A program made the position numbers and the translations under genes. From positions 231,598 to 295,597 of the forward strand of contig JAUHYD010000004.1 in assembly GCA_030426665.1 (NCBI GenBank): a stretch of 64,000 bases of DNA. Direction: 5' to 3'. The notes under the pieces are model-generated. The model saw only the letters and a program-made list of their open reading frames with translations, was not told the origin of the DNA and made no database searches. This document shows, in pieces, positions 44,978 through 54,473 of this stretch (within the stretch, counting starts at the first letter, position 1; each line of letters begins with the position of its first letter). Source of the DNA: Bacteroidia bacterium. GTDB taxonomy: Bacteria > Bacteroidota > Bacteroidia > Chitinophagales > Chitinophagaceae.

Positions 44978-46363
44978 TTAATTTCTTTTATCCCAAACCT
45001 CTTTCCAATTTTTAAAGGAGGTCGGGCTTATCCAAAACCTGGCAAAATTTCCTTCGTGCAGATTCATTAGTTCTGTATCCACTGCTTCCACAAACCTTGC
45101 CCTGTCTTGCTGTGCAATCTTATTGGCATATTCTTTAATTGCTGTTGCTGCTGCTTTTTGCCCCGATGTTTTCGCAACAACTTCAGATACCAACTCCCGA
45201 ATTTGCTCCCGGTACTTTAGCCGGAAAGGGTCGGGTTCTCCCAGAGATTGGCGGATTGCGGAATAGCGAGCTGATGAACGCTCATAAGCCCAAAGAAAGA
45301 CACCTTTAAGCAGATCAAGCCGATTTAACTCATAAACACCCTTTATACCCTTGATATATAAATCATCCGGTACATCAACAAAGGATAAGGGTGAAAGGTT
45401 ATGCCGGTTCAGAGGAATACTGACAGCAAGTCTGGATACGCGCTTATTCACATCGTCAAATGGCTGCAGGTACGGTAACTGTACCAGAATAAAAAATGCC
45501 TGCTCAAAGGGGTTTTCAATTGCTGCTGCTTTTGCCAAGATGAGCTCAAACATTTCTTCGATTAGCTGCGGGATTGCCAGGGGTGTATAAACCGATTGGC
45601 CTATCCGAACTGCTATTTTTCTGAGGCGACCGGATGCAGAAGGGTTTGCCAATAAGTTATTCGACAGCATACCATGCAGATTCAGAAAGGTGTACCGGTT
45701 AAATCCGATATTTTCAACATCCCGGACAAGAAACTCGATAGCATCCTTATGGTTCAGAATCATTTGGGCTTCTGCGGCAGTATGACTGTCAGTGGTCTCT
45801 CCATAGGCAATCAAACGTTCCGTATCCAGTAAGGAGTATGTGTTTCCCTCTAAGCGGCTGGAGTTCCAGGACAGGTCTATCAGAAGCCTGTTCATTATTT
45901 CTTTGGCGTAGGTCCCGGCCGCCATATCGACCATTGTGGTTTTGCCAAGTTCAGCCAGTTTCTGTCTTTCCCGGGGTGATAAATAGCTATCAACATTCGG
46001 ACGATAGTTTTCTAAAAAGGCACGATTAAACCCTACCGGCCTTCGTTGTTCCATCGGTTTTGAAACAGACGCGAGTACTCGCTTTCCGGCATCGGACAAC
46101 GGTATCGTTGAGTTTCTATAATCTTCCGGTAACTCCTGTACTTCATTTTTCATGAGGTGGTATCGGGTAGAACGCTTATTCCCTGAGGTGTACACCTCGT
46201 TCAGATCTTGTAGCTTTTCTAAACGTCTTTGTAGTGACCTTAGCGCTAATGATAGCCCGCAAGCCTCCTGAATATCCTCCATGGCAGCCCCATCCGGAAA
46301 TTGGGAAAGCACAGCTTTAATAGCGTCAAGTTGCTCTTTGATTAGTTTTTTACTTTCTGTCAT
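44978..46363 (-). CDS. winged-helix Fic family protein with altered active-site motif
   Basis: The protein has 461 residues. The N-terminal 70 residues form a winged helix (MEDIQEACGLSLALRSLQRR) expected to bind DNA. The Fic core follows, with an inhibitory-helix motif NSSRLEGN at about 167-174 (SxxxEG). The catalytic motif HPFxDGNGR is represented by QPFDDVNKRVSR at 300-311, so the His is Gln300. Fic enzymes add AMP to proteins; loss of the His may remove that activity, although I recall similar QPF forms in this subfamily. Palindromes overlapping its promoter suggest self-control. Confidence 0.85.
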   Translation of the reverse strand: MTESKKLIKEQLDAIKAVLSQFPDGAAMEDIQEACGLSLALRSLQRRLEKLQDLNEVYTSGNKRSTRYHLMKNEVQELPEDYRNSTIPLSDAGKRVLASVSKPMEQRRPVGFNRAFLENYRPNVDSYLSPRERQKLAELGKTTMVDMAAGTYAKEIMNRLLIDLSWNSSRLEGNTYSLLDTERLIAYGETTDSHTAAEAQMILNHKDAIEFLVRDVENIGFNRYTFLNLHGMLSNNLLANPSASGRLRKIAVRIGQSVYTPLAIPQLIEEMFELILAKAAAIENPFEQAFFILVQLPYLQPFDDVNKRVSRLAVSIPLNRHNLSPLSFVDVPDDLYIKGIKGVYELNRLDLLKGVFLWAYERSSARYSAIRQSLGEPDPFRLKYREQIRELVSEVVAKTSGQKAAATAIKEYANKIAQQDRARFVEAVDTELMNLHEGNFARFWISPTSFKNWKEVWDKRN

Positions 46364-46392
46364 TTTTAGCTATTACGACACTTTTGGTTCGC

Positions 46393-46426
46393 TTAACGAC
46401 AAAAATATATCATTTTTTGTCGTTAA
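46393..46426. promoter_or_regulatory. palindromic operator 1 over the Fic promoter
   Basis: TTAACGACAAAAA (46393-46405) and TTTTTTGTCGTTAA (46413-46426) are reverse complements but for one extra T. The minus-strand -7 element TATTTTTG (46400-46407) lies within the palindrome, so a bound regulator would block the promoter. A half site TTACGACA lies at 46373-46380. Confidence 0.7.
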
Positions 46427-46444
46427 TGGCTAAATTAACGTGTA

Positions 46445-46466
46445 TAACGACAAAAAAGTGTCGTTA
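46445..46466. promoter_or_regulatory. palindromic operator 2 upstream of the Fic promoter
   Basis: TAACGACA / TGTCGTTA (46445-46452 and 46459-46466) with a 6-bp spacer; the same half-site sequence as operator 1. It lies upstream of the -7 element, near the -33 region or beyond. Confidence 0.65.
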
Positions 46467-46552
46467 AGCTTAATGTTTTGACGGGAAAAAGTCGGTTGAC
46501 GATGCTGCTCGTAAGTAAACTAATAATACCACAATTGTCAGCTCACTACCCA

Positions 46553-49264
46553 TTAATTCGGTATATCCCTAAAGTCTCGTCGCCGAACTAATTTCAGGTC
46601 TTGCAGTACAGTAGATTTTACATTGAGCCTGAAGTTAAAGCTCTTTCTTGGTCCGAAGGGATATGCCAGAAAGTGTATTGCCCAGCAGTGGAGGTCGCGG
46701 TATACATCTATCGAGGTAAGCGTTAATTGTTTATAGTCAAAGTTATACCCACTATTCACACTTACCTTCCATCGCTCTGTTACTTGCAGTTCTCCGTTAA
46801 ATGTAAGTGTCTGACTGTAGGTAACAGTATCCTTATAAGAGAACCCGGAGTACTGACTGTTGATGTTGAGCGAGTAATTCACGTTGAAACTCCAGGGTAT
46901 ATTGAAGTCAACATAGCTGTTATAACCGGCATTGTACATAATGCGCTTATACTCTTCGCTATTAGTTCGTTTTTCGCTTCCTTGTCTGGGCTTGGAGTGA
47001 AAGTTAGTACCCAATGATATGTTCGATGATTGGAAACGTGCAATACCGGTACCGTGTTGCAACATGGTTTCACGCAGTATCTTTCCGGTGCCGTAGTCAA
47101 ATGCATAAGGGCTGTAAACTGCCGAACCGGATATGTTTATTTTATCGGCAATGTTCGTACGGAAATTAACGCTGAGCGGGCTCCAGTTAAAAGAGTCTGC
47201 GGCTATATTATACGAGGTGTTGACACTGAAACCATCTATTAGTGTTACATTTTTATACTCAGACGAAGAGTCTTTAGAGGAGCGCACCTTTATCTGGAGG
47301 TTGTTGTTCAGTCCGAAGTTGATGGCAGCTGACTTGCCCTGCGGTGGAATACCTATAATAGAGCTTACATAAGGAGAAAGCGTTGATAGGTTTTGGCTGG
47401 TATCAAGCCGGGCACGATAGTAATAGTTGAATGGGTCAACGGCAAAGTCAGGACGATAAGAAAAACCGGTTGAGGGTGTGAGCACATGGCGTATGCCCCT
47501 TAGCTTGCCGTTACGAAACAGCTTCATACCGTATATTCTGGTAGAAAGGTTTACGCCCGTGTTGAAGTCGCGTGTTGCATAGAAACCGTTGTTGTTTTGG
47601 CTGTCTATTTTGCCGGTAGCATCGTTGTAGCCTTGAAATATCTGGTTGGTAAGCCAGTATTCGTTGTAGTTGAGGCTAAAGGACATGTTGATGTGCCTTG
47701 CTACTGTATAAGAAGCACTCACCGGAATGCTTTGGCGCAGACCGTTTTGGAAATCAGTCAGCGATAGGTTGTTGAGGTTGAGCGCGCTGTCGTAGAAGGT
47801 AGTCCTGTTTTGAAAATCCGCGGAATAGCTGGCAGTTATCTTGTCGTACCAGTGGTTGCCGATGGCATTCTTATTCTGGAATGGGTTGAACTGATTAATG
47901 TAGAAGTTGGCAGACGGCAGCGTAACATTTACCTGTCTGGTTTGCGTATTCTGGTTATGCAGGGCACTTAGCGTTAATCCGAACGGGCGGTTCTGCCAGT
48001 TTTTCGAATAGCTGATATTCGACTGATATTGGTTTTGCAGAATCTGATTGGGGTCATAGCTGTTCTTAGAATAGAACGACGAGGAACCGGCCTGTACAGA
48101 TGCATTGAACGCCTGTCCGGGAACCGATTTAGGGTCAGAGCTATGTGTCCAGTTTATCATAAAGTCTTTTGAGGTGCTTGCATCCGGCTCAAAGTCTTCG
48201 CCTGTTTTGTTGAAAGCGTAAGACATTCGCAACGCCCCTCGGTAATGATACATACGGTTGTAGTTGCTGGTGCCACTTACCATATAGCTGCCCTTGGTGT
48301 ACATGTTGGCTTGTGCAAGCACATCCACATTGTCATTGACGTAGAAATAGTAACCGCCATTCAATAACCCGAAGCCCCGCTGCTGTTCTATCGTATAAGT
48401 GGGCAATACGAAGCCTGACTTGTGTGTTTGGGAGGCCGGAAACAGACCGAAAGGCAGATAGAGCGGTGTGGGTACCCCTTCAATCTCAAGATTGGCAGAC
48501 CCCGAAACAATGACCTTGCCGGGAATGACTTTTTGTTTTCGCGCCCGTATCCCGAAGTGGGGGGTTTCTAATGCGCAGGTTGTGTACACGCTGTGCCAGC
48601 CGTAGATGCTTTGGTCAGGGTTGCGCTTTACCTGTTCGCTGAAAATAAACCCCTCTCCATATTGTGAACGTACATTCCGCACGATGGCGCGTTTACTCTT
48701 GAAGTTGTACTGCATGGAGTCATACGTGAACTTTTCCTTTCCTTGCTGGAAAGATGGGCGCTTAGTGCCGGTATCATTTTCGTATGGCGACGGCTCGGCC
48801 GTAACAACGTTTGTAGCCTGAGTGTAACTCACCTGCCCCGCTTCCAACTTCAAATCTTCGTAGTCTACTTTGGCTTTGCCATAGAGATAAAACACGTCGT
48901 GCTCCATGTCTAATACTGCCGAATCCCGCGCCGTTGCGGTAACAACAGATGGTAACGCATCCTTCGATATCCGGATGCCCAACCGCTCCTCTAAGCTCTG
49001 TGTTTTCGTGCTGTCGCCGATAACGGTACTGTCAGTTGCGCTACTGTCTGGTATATTGATGATACTTGTATTTGTTCGCGCGCTGTCATATCCTGTGATA
49101 GTCGAATCAATTATGTTACTTTGCGGCATCGTAGTAACAATTACAGTAGAGTCAGATTGCGAATATCCTGTATTTGTTATGAAGAACATAAAAATAGCAG
49201 TCACATAGCAGCCAAAGCGATGCATTGATGAGAAATTTGAAATAAATTTACCGCTTAGGCTCAT
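46553..49264 (-). CDS. LptD/OstA-like outer-membrane LPS assembly protein
   Basis: The protein has 903 residues. After the signal region (CYVTAIFMFFITNTGYSQ) an OstA-like jelly-roll repeat at about 95-240 (MEHDVFYLYGKAKVDYEDLK) is followed by a large C-terminal barrel of long strands such as PSTGFSYRPDFAVDPFNYYY. It resembles LptD of Bacteroidota, which inserts LPS into the outer membrane; LptE is not seen. A minus-strand -7 element TATTTTTG at 49272-49279 ends 7 nt before this start, favouring it over Met14. Confidence 0.85.
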   Translation of the reverse strand: MSLSGKFISNFSSMHRFGCYVTAIFMFFITNTGYSQSDSTVIVTTMPQSNIIDSTITGYDSARTNTSIINIPDSSATDSTVIGDSTKTQSLEERLGIRISKDALPSVVTATARDSAVLDMEHDVFYLYGKAKVDYEDLKLEAGQVSYTQATNVVTAEPSPYENDTGTKRPSFQQGKEKFTYDSMQYNFKSKRAIVRNVRSQYGEGFIFSEQVKRNPDQSIYGWHSVYTTCALETPHFGIRARKQKVIPGKVIVSGSANLEIEGVPTPLYLPFGLFPASQTHKSGFVLPTYTIEQQRGFGLLNGGYYFYVNDNVDVLAQANMYTKGSYMVSGTSNYNRMYHYRGALRMSYAFNKTGEDFEPDASTSKDFMINWTHSSDPKSVPGQAFNASVQAGSSSFYSKNSYDPNQILQNQYQSNISYSKNWQNRPFGLTLSALHNQNTQTRQVNVTLPSANFYINQFNPFQNKNAIGNHWYDKITASYSADFQNRTTFYDSALNLNNLSLTDFQNGLRQSIPVSASYTVARHINMSFSLNYNEYWLTNQIFQGYNDATGKIDSQNNNGFYATRDFNTGVNLSTRIYGMKLFRNGKLRGIRHVLTPSTGFSYRPDFAVDPFNYYYRARLDTSQNLSTLSPYVSSIIGIPPQGKSAAINFGLNNNLQIKVRSSKDSSSEYKNVTLIDGFSVNTSYNIAADSFNWSPLSVNFRTNIADKINISGSAVYSPYAFDYGTGKILRETMLQHGTGIARFQSSNISLGTNFHSKPRQGSEKRTNSEEYKRIMYNAGYNSYVDFNIPWSFNVNYSLNINSQYSGFSYKDTVTYSQTLTFNGELQVTERWKVSVNSGYNFDYKQLTLTSIDVYRDLHCWAIHFLAYPFGPRKSFNFRLNVKSTVLQDLKLVRRRDFRDIPN

Positions 49265-49271
49265 GAGCGTG

Positions 49272-49279
49272 CAAAAATA
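49272..49279 (-). promoter_or_regulatory. -7 element of the LptD-like gene
   Basis: Minus-strand TATTTTTG, 7 nt before the ATG at 49264. Confidence 0.5.
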
Positions 49280-49335
49280 ACTGTTTGACGGCGACGGTCA
49301 GCTAATTTGTATATTTAATATTTTGTGAAACTATT

Positions 49336-50172
49336 ATGCGCATAATCAGCATATTCCTGTTTTTATTGGTATTTATCCCTGTTTCGCTTTCTGCCAAAGG
49401 CAAGAAAGTTACAAAGATAGTCCTGGATGCCGGACATGGAGGTAAAGACCCCGGAGCAAGAGGCGCAATTTCTCAGGAGAAAGACATTGCTCTTGCGGTA
49501 ACGCTTAAGTTGGGGAAATTATTAAAAGATAGCATGGATAACATGGACGTGGTATATACCCGTACAACCGATACTTATCCCGGTCTGGTGGAACGACACG
49601 AAATTGCAAACAAGGCAAATGCCGATTTGTTCATTTCTATCCATGTCAATTCTACTCCATTCACCTATACACGTAAGCGGGTAGGGTACAAAACCGTAAA
49701 GCGCCACGGGAAAAGCGTTAAAGTACCGGCATATCGCTCCATCCGTCATCACACCACTACTCGTAGCGGCGTGGAAACATATGTGATGGGACTTCATCGT
49801 GCCGGCCAGCAGAAGGGCGCTATCGGAGAATATGCGGATAGTGTAAGCAATGAGCCGGGTTTGCTGGACGAAGATGATCCGTTGACTCAGATTATTGTGC
49901 AACAATATGCCCAGTCATTCTTAGGCAAAAGCGTGACGGTAGCAGCCAGAGTGCAGGAGCAATTCAAACTGGCAGGCCGCAATGACCTGGGCGTAAAGCA
50001 GAAAGGACTCGAAGTTTTGGCAGGTAGTGCTATGCCCGGAGTGCTGATTGAAATAGGATTTATTACTAATGTAAAAGAGGAGGCATACCTCAATTCCGAA
50101 AAGGGGCAGTTCGAAACGGCGGTGGCTATCTACAGGGCTATTATGGCTTATAGGAATGATATTGAGAAATAG
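49336..50172 (+). CDS. N-acetylmuramoyl-L-alanine amidase
   Basis: The enzyme has 278 residues. The Amidase_3 (AmiC-like) zinc site is seen in IVLDAGHGGKDPGARG (His) and DLFISIHVNST (second His), with the later Glu in GVLIEIGFITN. A signal peptide opens the protein (IISIFLFLLVFIPVSLSA). It hydrolyses the amide bond between muramic acid and the stem peptide and acts in daughter-cell separation. It diverges from the LptD-like gene; both promoters lie in a 71-bp gap. Confidence 0.92.
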   Translation: MRIISIFLFLLVFIPVSLSAKGKKVTKIVLDAGHGGKDPGARGAISQEKDIALAVTLKLGKLLKDSMDNMDVVYTRTTDTYPGLVERHEIANKANADLFISIHVNSTPFTYTRKRVGYKTVKRHGKSVKVPAYRSIRHHTTTRSGVETYVMGLHRAGQQKGAIGEYADSVSNEPGLLDEDDPLTQIIVQQYAQSFLGKSVTVAARVQEQFKLAGRNDLGVKQKGLEVLAGSAMPGVLIEIGFITNVKEEAYLNSEKGQFETAVAIYRAIMAYRNDIEK

Positions 50173-50331
50173 CACAAAAAAATATTTTTGCTATTCTGTT
50201 ACTTAGATGGGCTGAAAGGGATATATTTAACCTCTTGTTTCCCGCATAGGCGTCTGAACGAAGCCGGTCGGGCAATTTGATAGTTTTACTTTTTTTGTTA
50301 TTTTTGAGACCGCTAAACACAATTTATACTG

Positions 50332-50886
50332 ATGAGATCTTCTTTCAAAACCGTATTAATGTCTGCCCTTGCCGCAACGGCTGTTTTCTTTACGGTAATA
50401 TATACATCTTGTAACAGAGATAAGTGCAAAAGTATTGTTTGTGCAAATGGTGGTATATGCAACGATGGTGCGTGCAACTGCCCTTCAGGTTACGAAGGAA
50501 CCAATTGCGAACGATTGAGCAGAAACAAGTTTATCGGCAACTGGACAGTTAATGAGAAAGGTAGCATCACGCTGGCTGCTCAATACCCTGTAAGTATAGA
50601 GCCATCGCAAAACCCGACCGACGTAACTATCAAAAACTTCTACAACTACTTCCTGACGCCTATCAAAGCTTCAATTGTAGGTGGAGACACCATCATCATT
50701 CCTAACCAGCAATACGAAGGCAAGGTGATATTTGGTGTTGGGTATATCTACTCAGATGTTACTTACGGTCAGTATGGTGCTATTGAAATGAGATATGAAA
50801 TCATCGATACTGCTACTCAGAAAGTAAATGACTTTGGTTATAACGCTGCCATTGATGGTAGTGACCCGTCAATCTGGAATAAGTAA
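50332..50886 (+). CDS. lipoprotein with an EGF-like module
   Basis: The protein has 184 residues. The signal ends at TSC (Cys near 27). The next 30 residues (CKSIVCANGGICNDGACNCP then GYEGTNCERL) carry the six Cys of an EGF-like domain in the order expected of EGF modules. The remainder is a beta-rich domain with no clear match. EGF-like modules are usual in animals but occur in some Bacteroidota lipoproteins. A terminator follows. Confidence 0.75.
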   Translation: MRSSFKTVLMSALAATAVFFTVIYTSCNRDKCKSIVCANGGICNDGACNCPSGYEGTNCERLSRNKFIGNWTVNEKGSITLAAQYPVSIEPSQNPTDVTIKNFYNYFLTPIKASIVGGDTIIIPNQQYEGKVIFGVGYIYSDVTYGQYGAIEMRYEIIDTATQKVNDFGYNAAIDGSDPSIWNK

Positions 50887-50907
50887 TATCGTTACCGAAT
50901 AATATTT

Positions 50908-50944
50908 AAATGCTGCTTCCTCTTACGGATGCAGCATTTTTGTT
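50908..50944 (+). terminator. Rho-independent terminator after the EGF-like lipoprotein
   Basis: Perfect stem AAATGCTGC / GCAGCATTT with a 14-nt loop, followed by a T-rich run. Confidence 0.8.
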
Positions 50945-50981
50945 TTAGGTACTTCAGGGTACTACATCCCGATTGAACTAT

Positions 50982-50989
50982 TATATTTG
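50982..50989 (+). promoter_or_regulatory. -7 element of cmk
   Basis: TATATTTG, full match, ends 5 nt before the ATG at 50995. Confidence 0.55.
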
Positions 50990-50994
50990 TATTG

Positions 50995-51693
50995 ATGTCT
51001 GAGCACAAAATTATTATTGCCATAGACGGGTATTCGTCTTGCGGAAAGAGTACCATTGCCAAAGACCTTGCGGGCCGGCTTGGCTATAGTTATATTGATA
51101 GCGGTGCCATGTACCGCGCTGTCACATTGTACTTTGTCCGGAATAACGTTGATGTAAACAATGCAACACAAGTAGCCGAAGCTATCAAAGATATTCACCT
51201 GTCATTTGTGTTTAATGTACAGCGAAAGGCAGCAGATATTTACCTCAATGGAGAAAACGTTGAGCCATATATTAGAGAAATGGCGGTAGCAGAGCGAGTA
51301 AGTGAGGTGGCTGCTTTGCGGGATGTTCGAACTTTTGCGGTAGCCCAACAAAAGCGCATGGGCACCGAGAAAGGTATTGTCATGGATGGCAGAGATATAG
51401 GTACTACCGTTTTCCCGGACGCTGAATTGAAAATATTTATGACTGCTGACCCTGATGTAAGGGCAATACGTAGGTATAAAGAACTGGCTGTAAAAAATCC
51501 GGACATTACCATTGAAGAGGTAAAGCAGAACCTTGAGCAGCGAGACCATATAGATGCTACACGGAAGGAAAGTCCGCTCAGGCAGGCAACAGATGCCATA
51601 CTGCTCGACAATAGCAACCTTACGCCCGAACAACAGCTGTCTATGGCAGAAGAATGGGTACGACAACGCACCGGCGCAATTGCCGATAAATAG
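50995..51693 (+). CDS. cmk: cytidylate kinase
   Basis: The enzyme has 232 residues from the ATG at 50995 (the preceding TTG is in frame but not needed). P-loop IAIDGYSSCGKSTIAKDLAG, then GYSYIDSGAMYRAVTLY and DGRDIGTTVFPDAELKIFM are standard for CMP kinase. It makes CDP and dCDP. The nearest gene downstream is metH-N. Confidence 0.93.
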   Translation: MSEHKIIIAIDGYSSCGKSTIAKDLAGRLGYSYIDSGAMYRAVTLYFVRNNVDVNNATQVAEAIKDIHLSFVFNVQRKAADIYLNGENVEPYIREMAVAERVSEVAALRDVRTFAVAQQKRMGTEKGIVMDGRDIGTTVFPDAELKIFMTADPDVRAIRRYKELAVKNPDITIEEVKQNLEQRDHIDATRKESPLRQATDAILLDNSNLTPEQQLSMAEEWVRQRTGAIADK

Positions 51694-51755
51694 TTGCGAC
51701 TCGTTCAATTCGTTAATATTATTTCCACGCTAATTGCTGATATTGCCTTGTTCGT

Positions 51756-51763
51756 TATCTTTG
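51756..51763 (+). promoter_or_regulatory. -7 element of the MetH N-terminal gene
   Basis: TATCTTTG, full match, ends 4 nt before the ATG at 51768. Confidence 0.55.
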
Positions 51764-51767
51764 ATAT

Positions 51768-52793
51768 ATGAACACAGAGAGTAAGCTAAAAGAATTGCTG
51801 GATAAAAAGATATTGATTATCGATGGCGCTACCGGTACCATGATTCAACGCTATAACCTTGAAGAAGCAGACTACAGGGGCGACCGTTTCAAGGACTGGC
51901 ACACCGATGTGAAAGGAAATAATGACTTGCTGTGTCTTACTCAACCTCAAATAGTTAAAGACATACACAAAGAGTACCTGGCAGCAGGTGCTAATATACT
52001 GGAAACAAATACCTTCAATGCACAGCAGGTATCTATGGCAGACTACGACATGCAGGAAATTGCCTATGAGATTAATGTTGCGGCTGCACGCCTTGCCAAA
52101 GAAGCTATCAGCGAATACGGTGCGGAGACGGGAACCGATGTAAGCGACAGATTTGTAGCAGGCGCAATCGGCCCGATGAATAAGACACTTTCGCTCTCGC
52201 CCGATGTGAACAATCCTGGCTATCGGGCTATAACATTCGATGAGGTAGCAGATGCATATTACGAGCAGATAAAAGGCCTGGTGGAAGGTGGAGTAGATAT
52301 ACTGCTTATAGAAACCATCTTTGATACACTGAATGCGAAGGCCGCTATATATGCCCTCAACAAGTTCTATAGAGATACTAAAATAGAAAAACTACCTGTA
52401 ATGATATCGGGAACCATTACCGATGCATCGGGACGTACGCTGAGCGGACAGACACTGGAAGCTTTTTGTATTTCGGTAAGCCATGCCAACCCAATCAGTA
52501 TCGGGCTCAACTGTGCGCTCGGAGCGGCAGAAATGCGACCACACGTAGAGGAGTTGTCAGAGTTGGTAGGGTGCAATGTAAGTGCTTATCCCAATGCAGG
52601 TCTCCCGAATGCCATGGGAGAGTATGACGAAACACCTGACCAAACTGCCGCAATAGTATCGGAGTGGGCAAAAGCCGGTTGGGTGAATATGCTCGGTGGT
52701 TGCTGCGGTACTACGCCCGATCACATTGCTGCTATCGCTGCATCCGTAAAAGGCTATGCACCCAGAGTATTGCCGGAGTTGTTAACTGCATAA
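51768..52793 (+). CDS. methionine synthase, N-terminal homocysteine-binding half
   Basis: The protein has 341 residues and corresponds to the first domain of Met[21 protein letters not shown], the substrate barrel with [15 protein letters not shown] (first zinc Cys) and [15 protein letters not shown] (the Cys pair). Thus the homocysteine zinc site is complete. The folate, cobalamin and reactivation domains are absent. Bacteroidota often encode MetH in two genes side by side; here the next gene is an unrelated threonine aldolase on the other strand, so the second half must be elsewhere. Confidence 0.88.
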   Translation: MNTESKLKELLDKKILIIDGATGTMIQRYNLEEADYRGDRFKDWHTDVKGNNDLLCLTQPQIVKDIHKEYLAAGANILETNTFNAQQVSMADYDMQEIAYEINVAAARLAKEAISEYGAETGTDVSDRFVAGAIGPMNKTLSLSPDVNNPGYRAITFDEVADAYYEQIKGLVEGGVDILLIETIFDTLNAKAAIYALNKFYRDTKIEKLPVMISGTITDASGRTLSGQTLEAFCISVSHANPISIGLNCALGAAEMRPHVEELSELVGCNVSAYPNAGLPNAMGEYDETPDQTAAIVSEWAKAGWVNMLGGCCGTTPDHIAAIAASVKGYAPRVLPELLTA

Positions 52794-52813
52794 GCACTTG
52801 TTGGCTTCCATGA

Positions 52814-53836
52814 CTAACTAAGCTTGCTGATAGCATTGGTAAATGCCCGTATATCGTCCTCTTGTGTGTCCCATGAGCACATGAGGCGCACCTCATGCGT
52901 GTCGTCTTTCCATATGTAGAATGGGTAATGTTCCTGCAATGGCTCATACCAGCTGCGTGGTATTATTGCGAATACTGCATTTGCTTGTGTTGGCTTGGTA
53001 ATACTAACTGATGGATGGGCAGAAAGAGCTGTATGCAATAATTGCGCCATCTTGTTCGCATGGCTTGCTGTAGCTCTCCACAGCTCACCTACCAGCATCG
53101 CTTCAAACTGTGCAGCAATAAAACGTGTCTTTGAAGCCAGTTGCATTACCTGTTTATGTTTGAAGGCAATGTGTTTGGATAGCTCTTTGTTGAATACTAC
53201 TACCGCCTCCCCGAACATCATACCGGCTTTTGTGCCGCCCAGCGACAGTATGTCGACACCTGCATTGCCGCTGATATCTGCAAGGCTGCAATCCATCGAA
53301 GCCGCTGCATTGAAAAAACGAGAGCCGTCAACATGCAGATACAGACCGTGTTCCTTGCAAAGTGCTGCAATTTCTTTTATTTCCGCCGGTGTGTATAGCG
53401 TACCATATTCTGTTGCCTGTGTAATAGATAGCATAGACGCTTGTGGGTAATGTACGTCGCCCTGTCTGATGAGTCGGGTCTTGATTGTTTCTATACTTAG
53501 TTTGCCCTTTTCGTCGGCAGTAAGCGGAAAGAACCGGCAACCGGTAAACGTTTCCGGCGCCGAAGACTCATCGCAATAAATGTGAGAGGTGTCAGCGCAC
53601 AACACAGCATTGTAAGATTGCGTCGCACTACTGATACTCAGTACATTGGCTCCGGTGCCGTTAAAAACAAAATAAACATCAACTTCCGAGTCGAATATTT
53701 GTCGGAACTTTGCGATGGTTCGTGCAGTTATATCATCTGCGCCGTATGACCGGGCATGCTTGTCGTTAGCCTTTTGCAAGGCTTCCATTATCTGTGGTAA
53801 AACTCCGCTGTAATTATCGCTGGCAAAACTCTTCAT
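52814..53836 (-). CDS. low-specificity L-threonine aldolase
   Basis: The enzyme has 340 residues. PLP fold type I: HVDGSRFFNAAASMDCSLAD, then LSLGGTKAGMMFGEAVV with the PLP lysine (GGTK). It cleaves L-threonine and allo-threonine to glycine and acetaldehyde. A minus-strand -7-like TATTTTTA lies at 53853-53860. It converges on the metH-N gene with a 20-nt gap. Confidence 0.9.
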   Translation of the reverse strand: MKSFASDNYSGVLPQIMEALQKANDKHARSYGADDITARTIAKFRQIFDSEVDVYFVFNGTGANVLSISSATQSYNAVLCADTSHIYCDESSAPETFTGCRFFPLTADEKGKLSIETIKTRLIRQGDVHYPQASMLSITQATEYGTLYTPAEIKEIAALCKEHGLYLHVDGSRFFNAAASMDCSLADISGNAGVDILSLGGTKAGMMFGEAVVVFNKELSKHIAFKHKQVMQLASKTRFIAAQFEAMLVGELWRATASHANKMAQLLHTALSAHPSVSITKPTQANAVFAIIPRSWYEPLQEHYPFYIWKDDTHEVRLMCSWDTQEDDIRAFTNAISKLS

Positions 53837-53900
53837 TCGTGCTTGTTTGATGTAAAAATAGCTGTTTTCCGTACTTTAGTCGTATATATTAACCATCTGT

Positions 53901-54416
53901 ATGAAACACCTTGTATTGTTTGTTGCGACGCTGGTTATATCTGTTTCCGCTATAGCACAGCGTACCATAAAGTTGCACAATTTGTGGGAAAAACCGCAGG
54001 TACATATTCTCTTTGGTGGCTATAGGCTTTCATTCAAAATATCTGATATCGATAAGTCCCTGGTACTGCTGTCAGAAACCGGTAATAATACGTTCGGCAG
54101 GTCATCCGGCCTCGACGAAGAAAAGCACTACTACATGGAGATATTACCGGGTCTGGACATGCAATATCATGATAGCTTAGAAATACTGATGCAAAATGTT
54201 GTTGGCCCGTTTCTGTTACTTTCCGGACGGGCAGAGGTGAAAAGAGCAAAAAGAGGAAGGAGAAATGTGCTCTCCGAAATTATCGCAGACCTGCGTCCGG
54301 TTCGGTTAGATGATAGTGTCGCCTACATCAATTTTTTTGACCCCAAGACAAAGAAGCTCATGTTTTCGGGTTGCATGTCTGTAGATATGTATAATCAGGA
54401 TTTGGGGTTGGAGTAA
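53901..54416 (+). CDS. secreted protein of unknown function
   Basis: The protein has 171 residues with a signal peptide (VLFVATLVISVSAIA/QR). It contains no recognised domain; the basic stretch EVKRAKRGRRNVL near 127 stands out. Neighbours are a threonine aldolase gene (divergent) and another exported protein. Confidence 0.6.
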   Translation: MKHLVLFVATLVISVSAIAQRTIKLHNLWEKPQVHILFGGYRLSFKISDIDKSLVLLSETGNNTFGRSSGLDEEKHYYMEILPGLDMQYHDSLEILMQNVVGPFLLLSGRAEVKRAKRGRRNVLSEIIADLRPVRLDDSVAYINFFDPKTKKLMFSGCMSVDMYNQDLGLE

Positions 54417-54473
54417 AAGAATATATCTTGGCGACCTGATCGAACTTTATTCCTTTTAATACACCTCCTGCCA

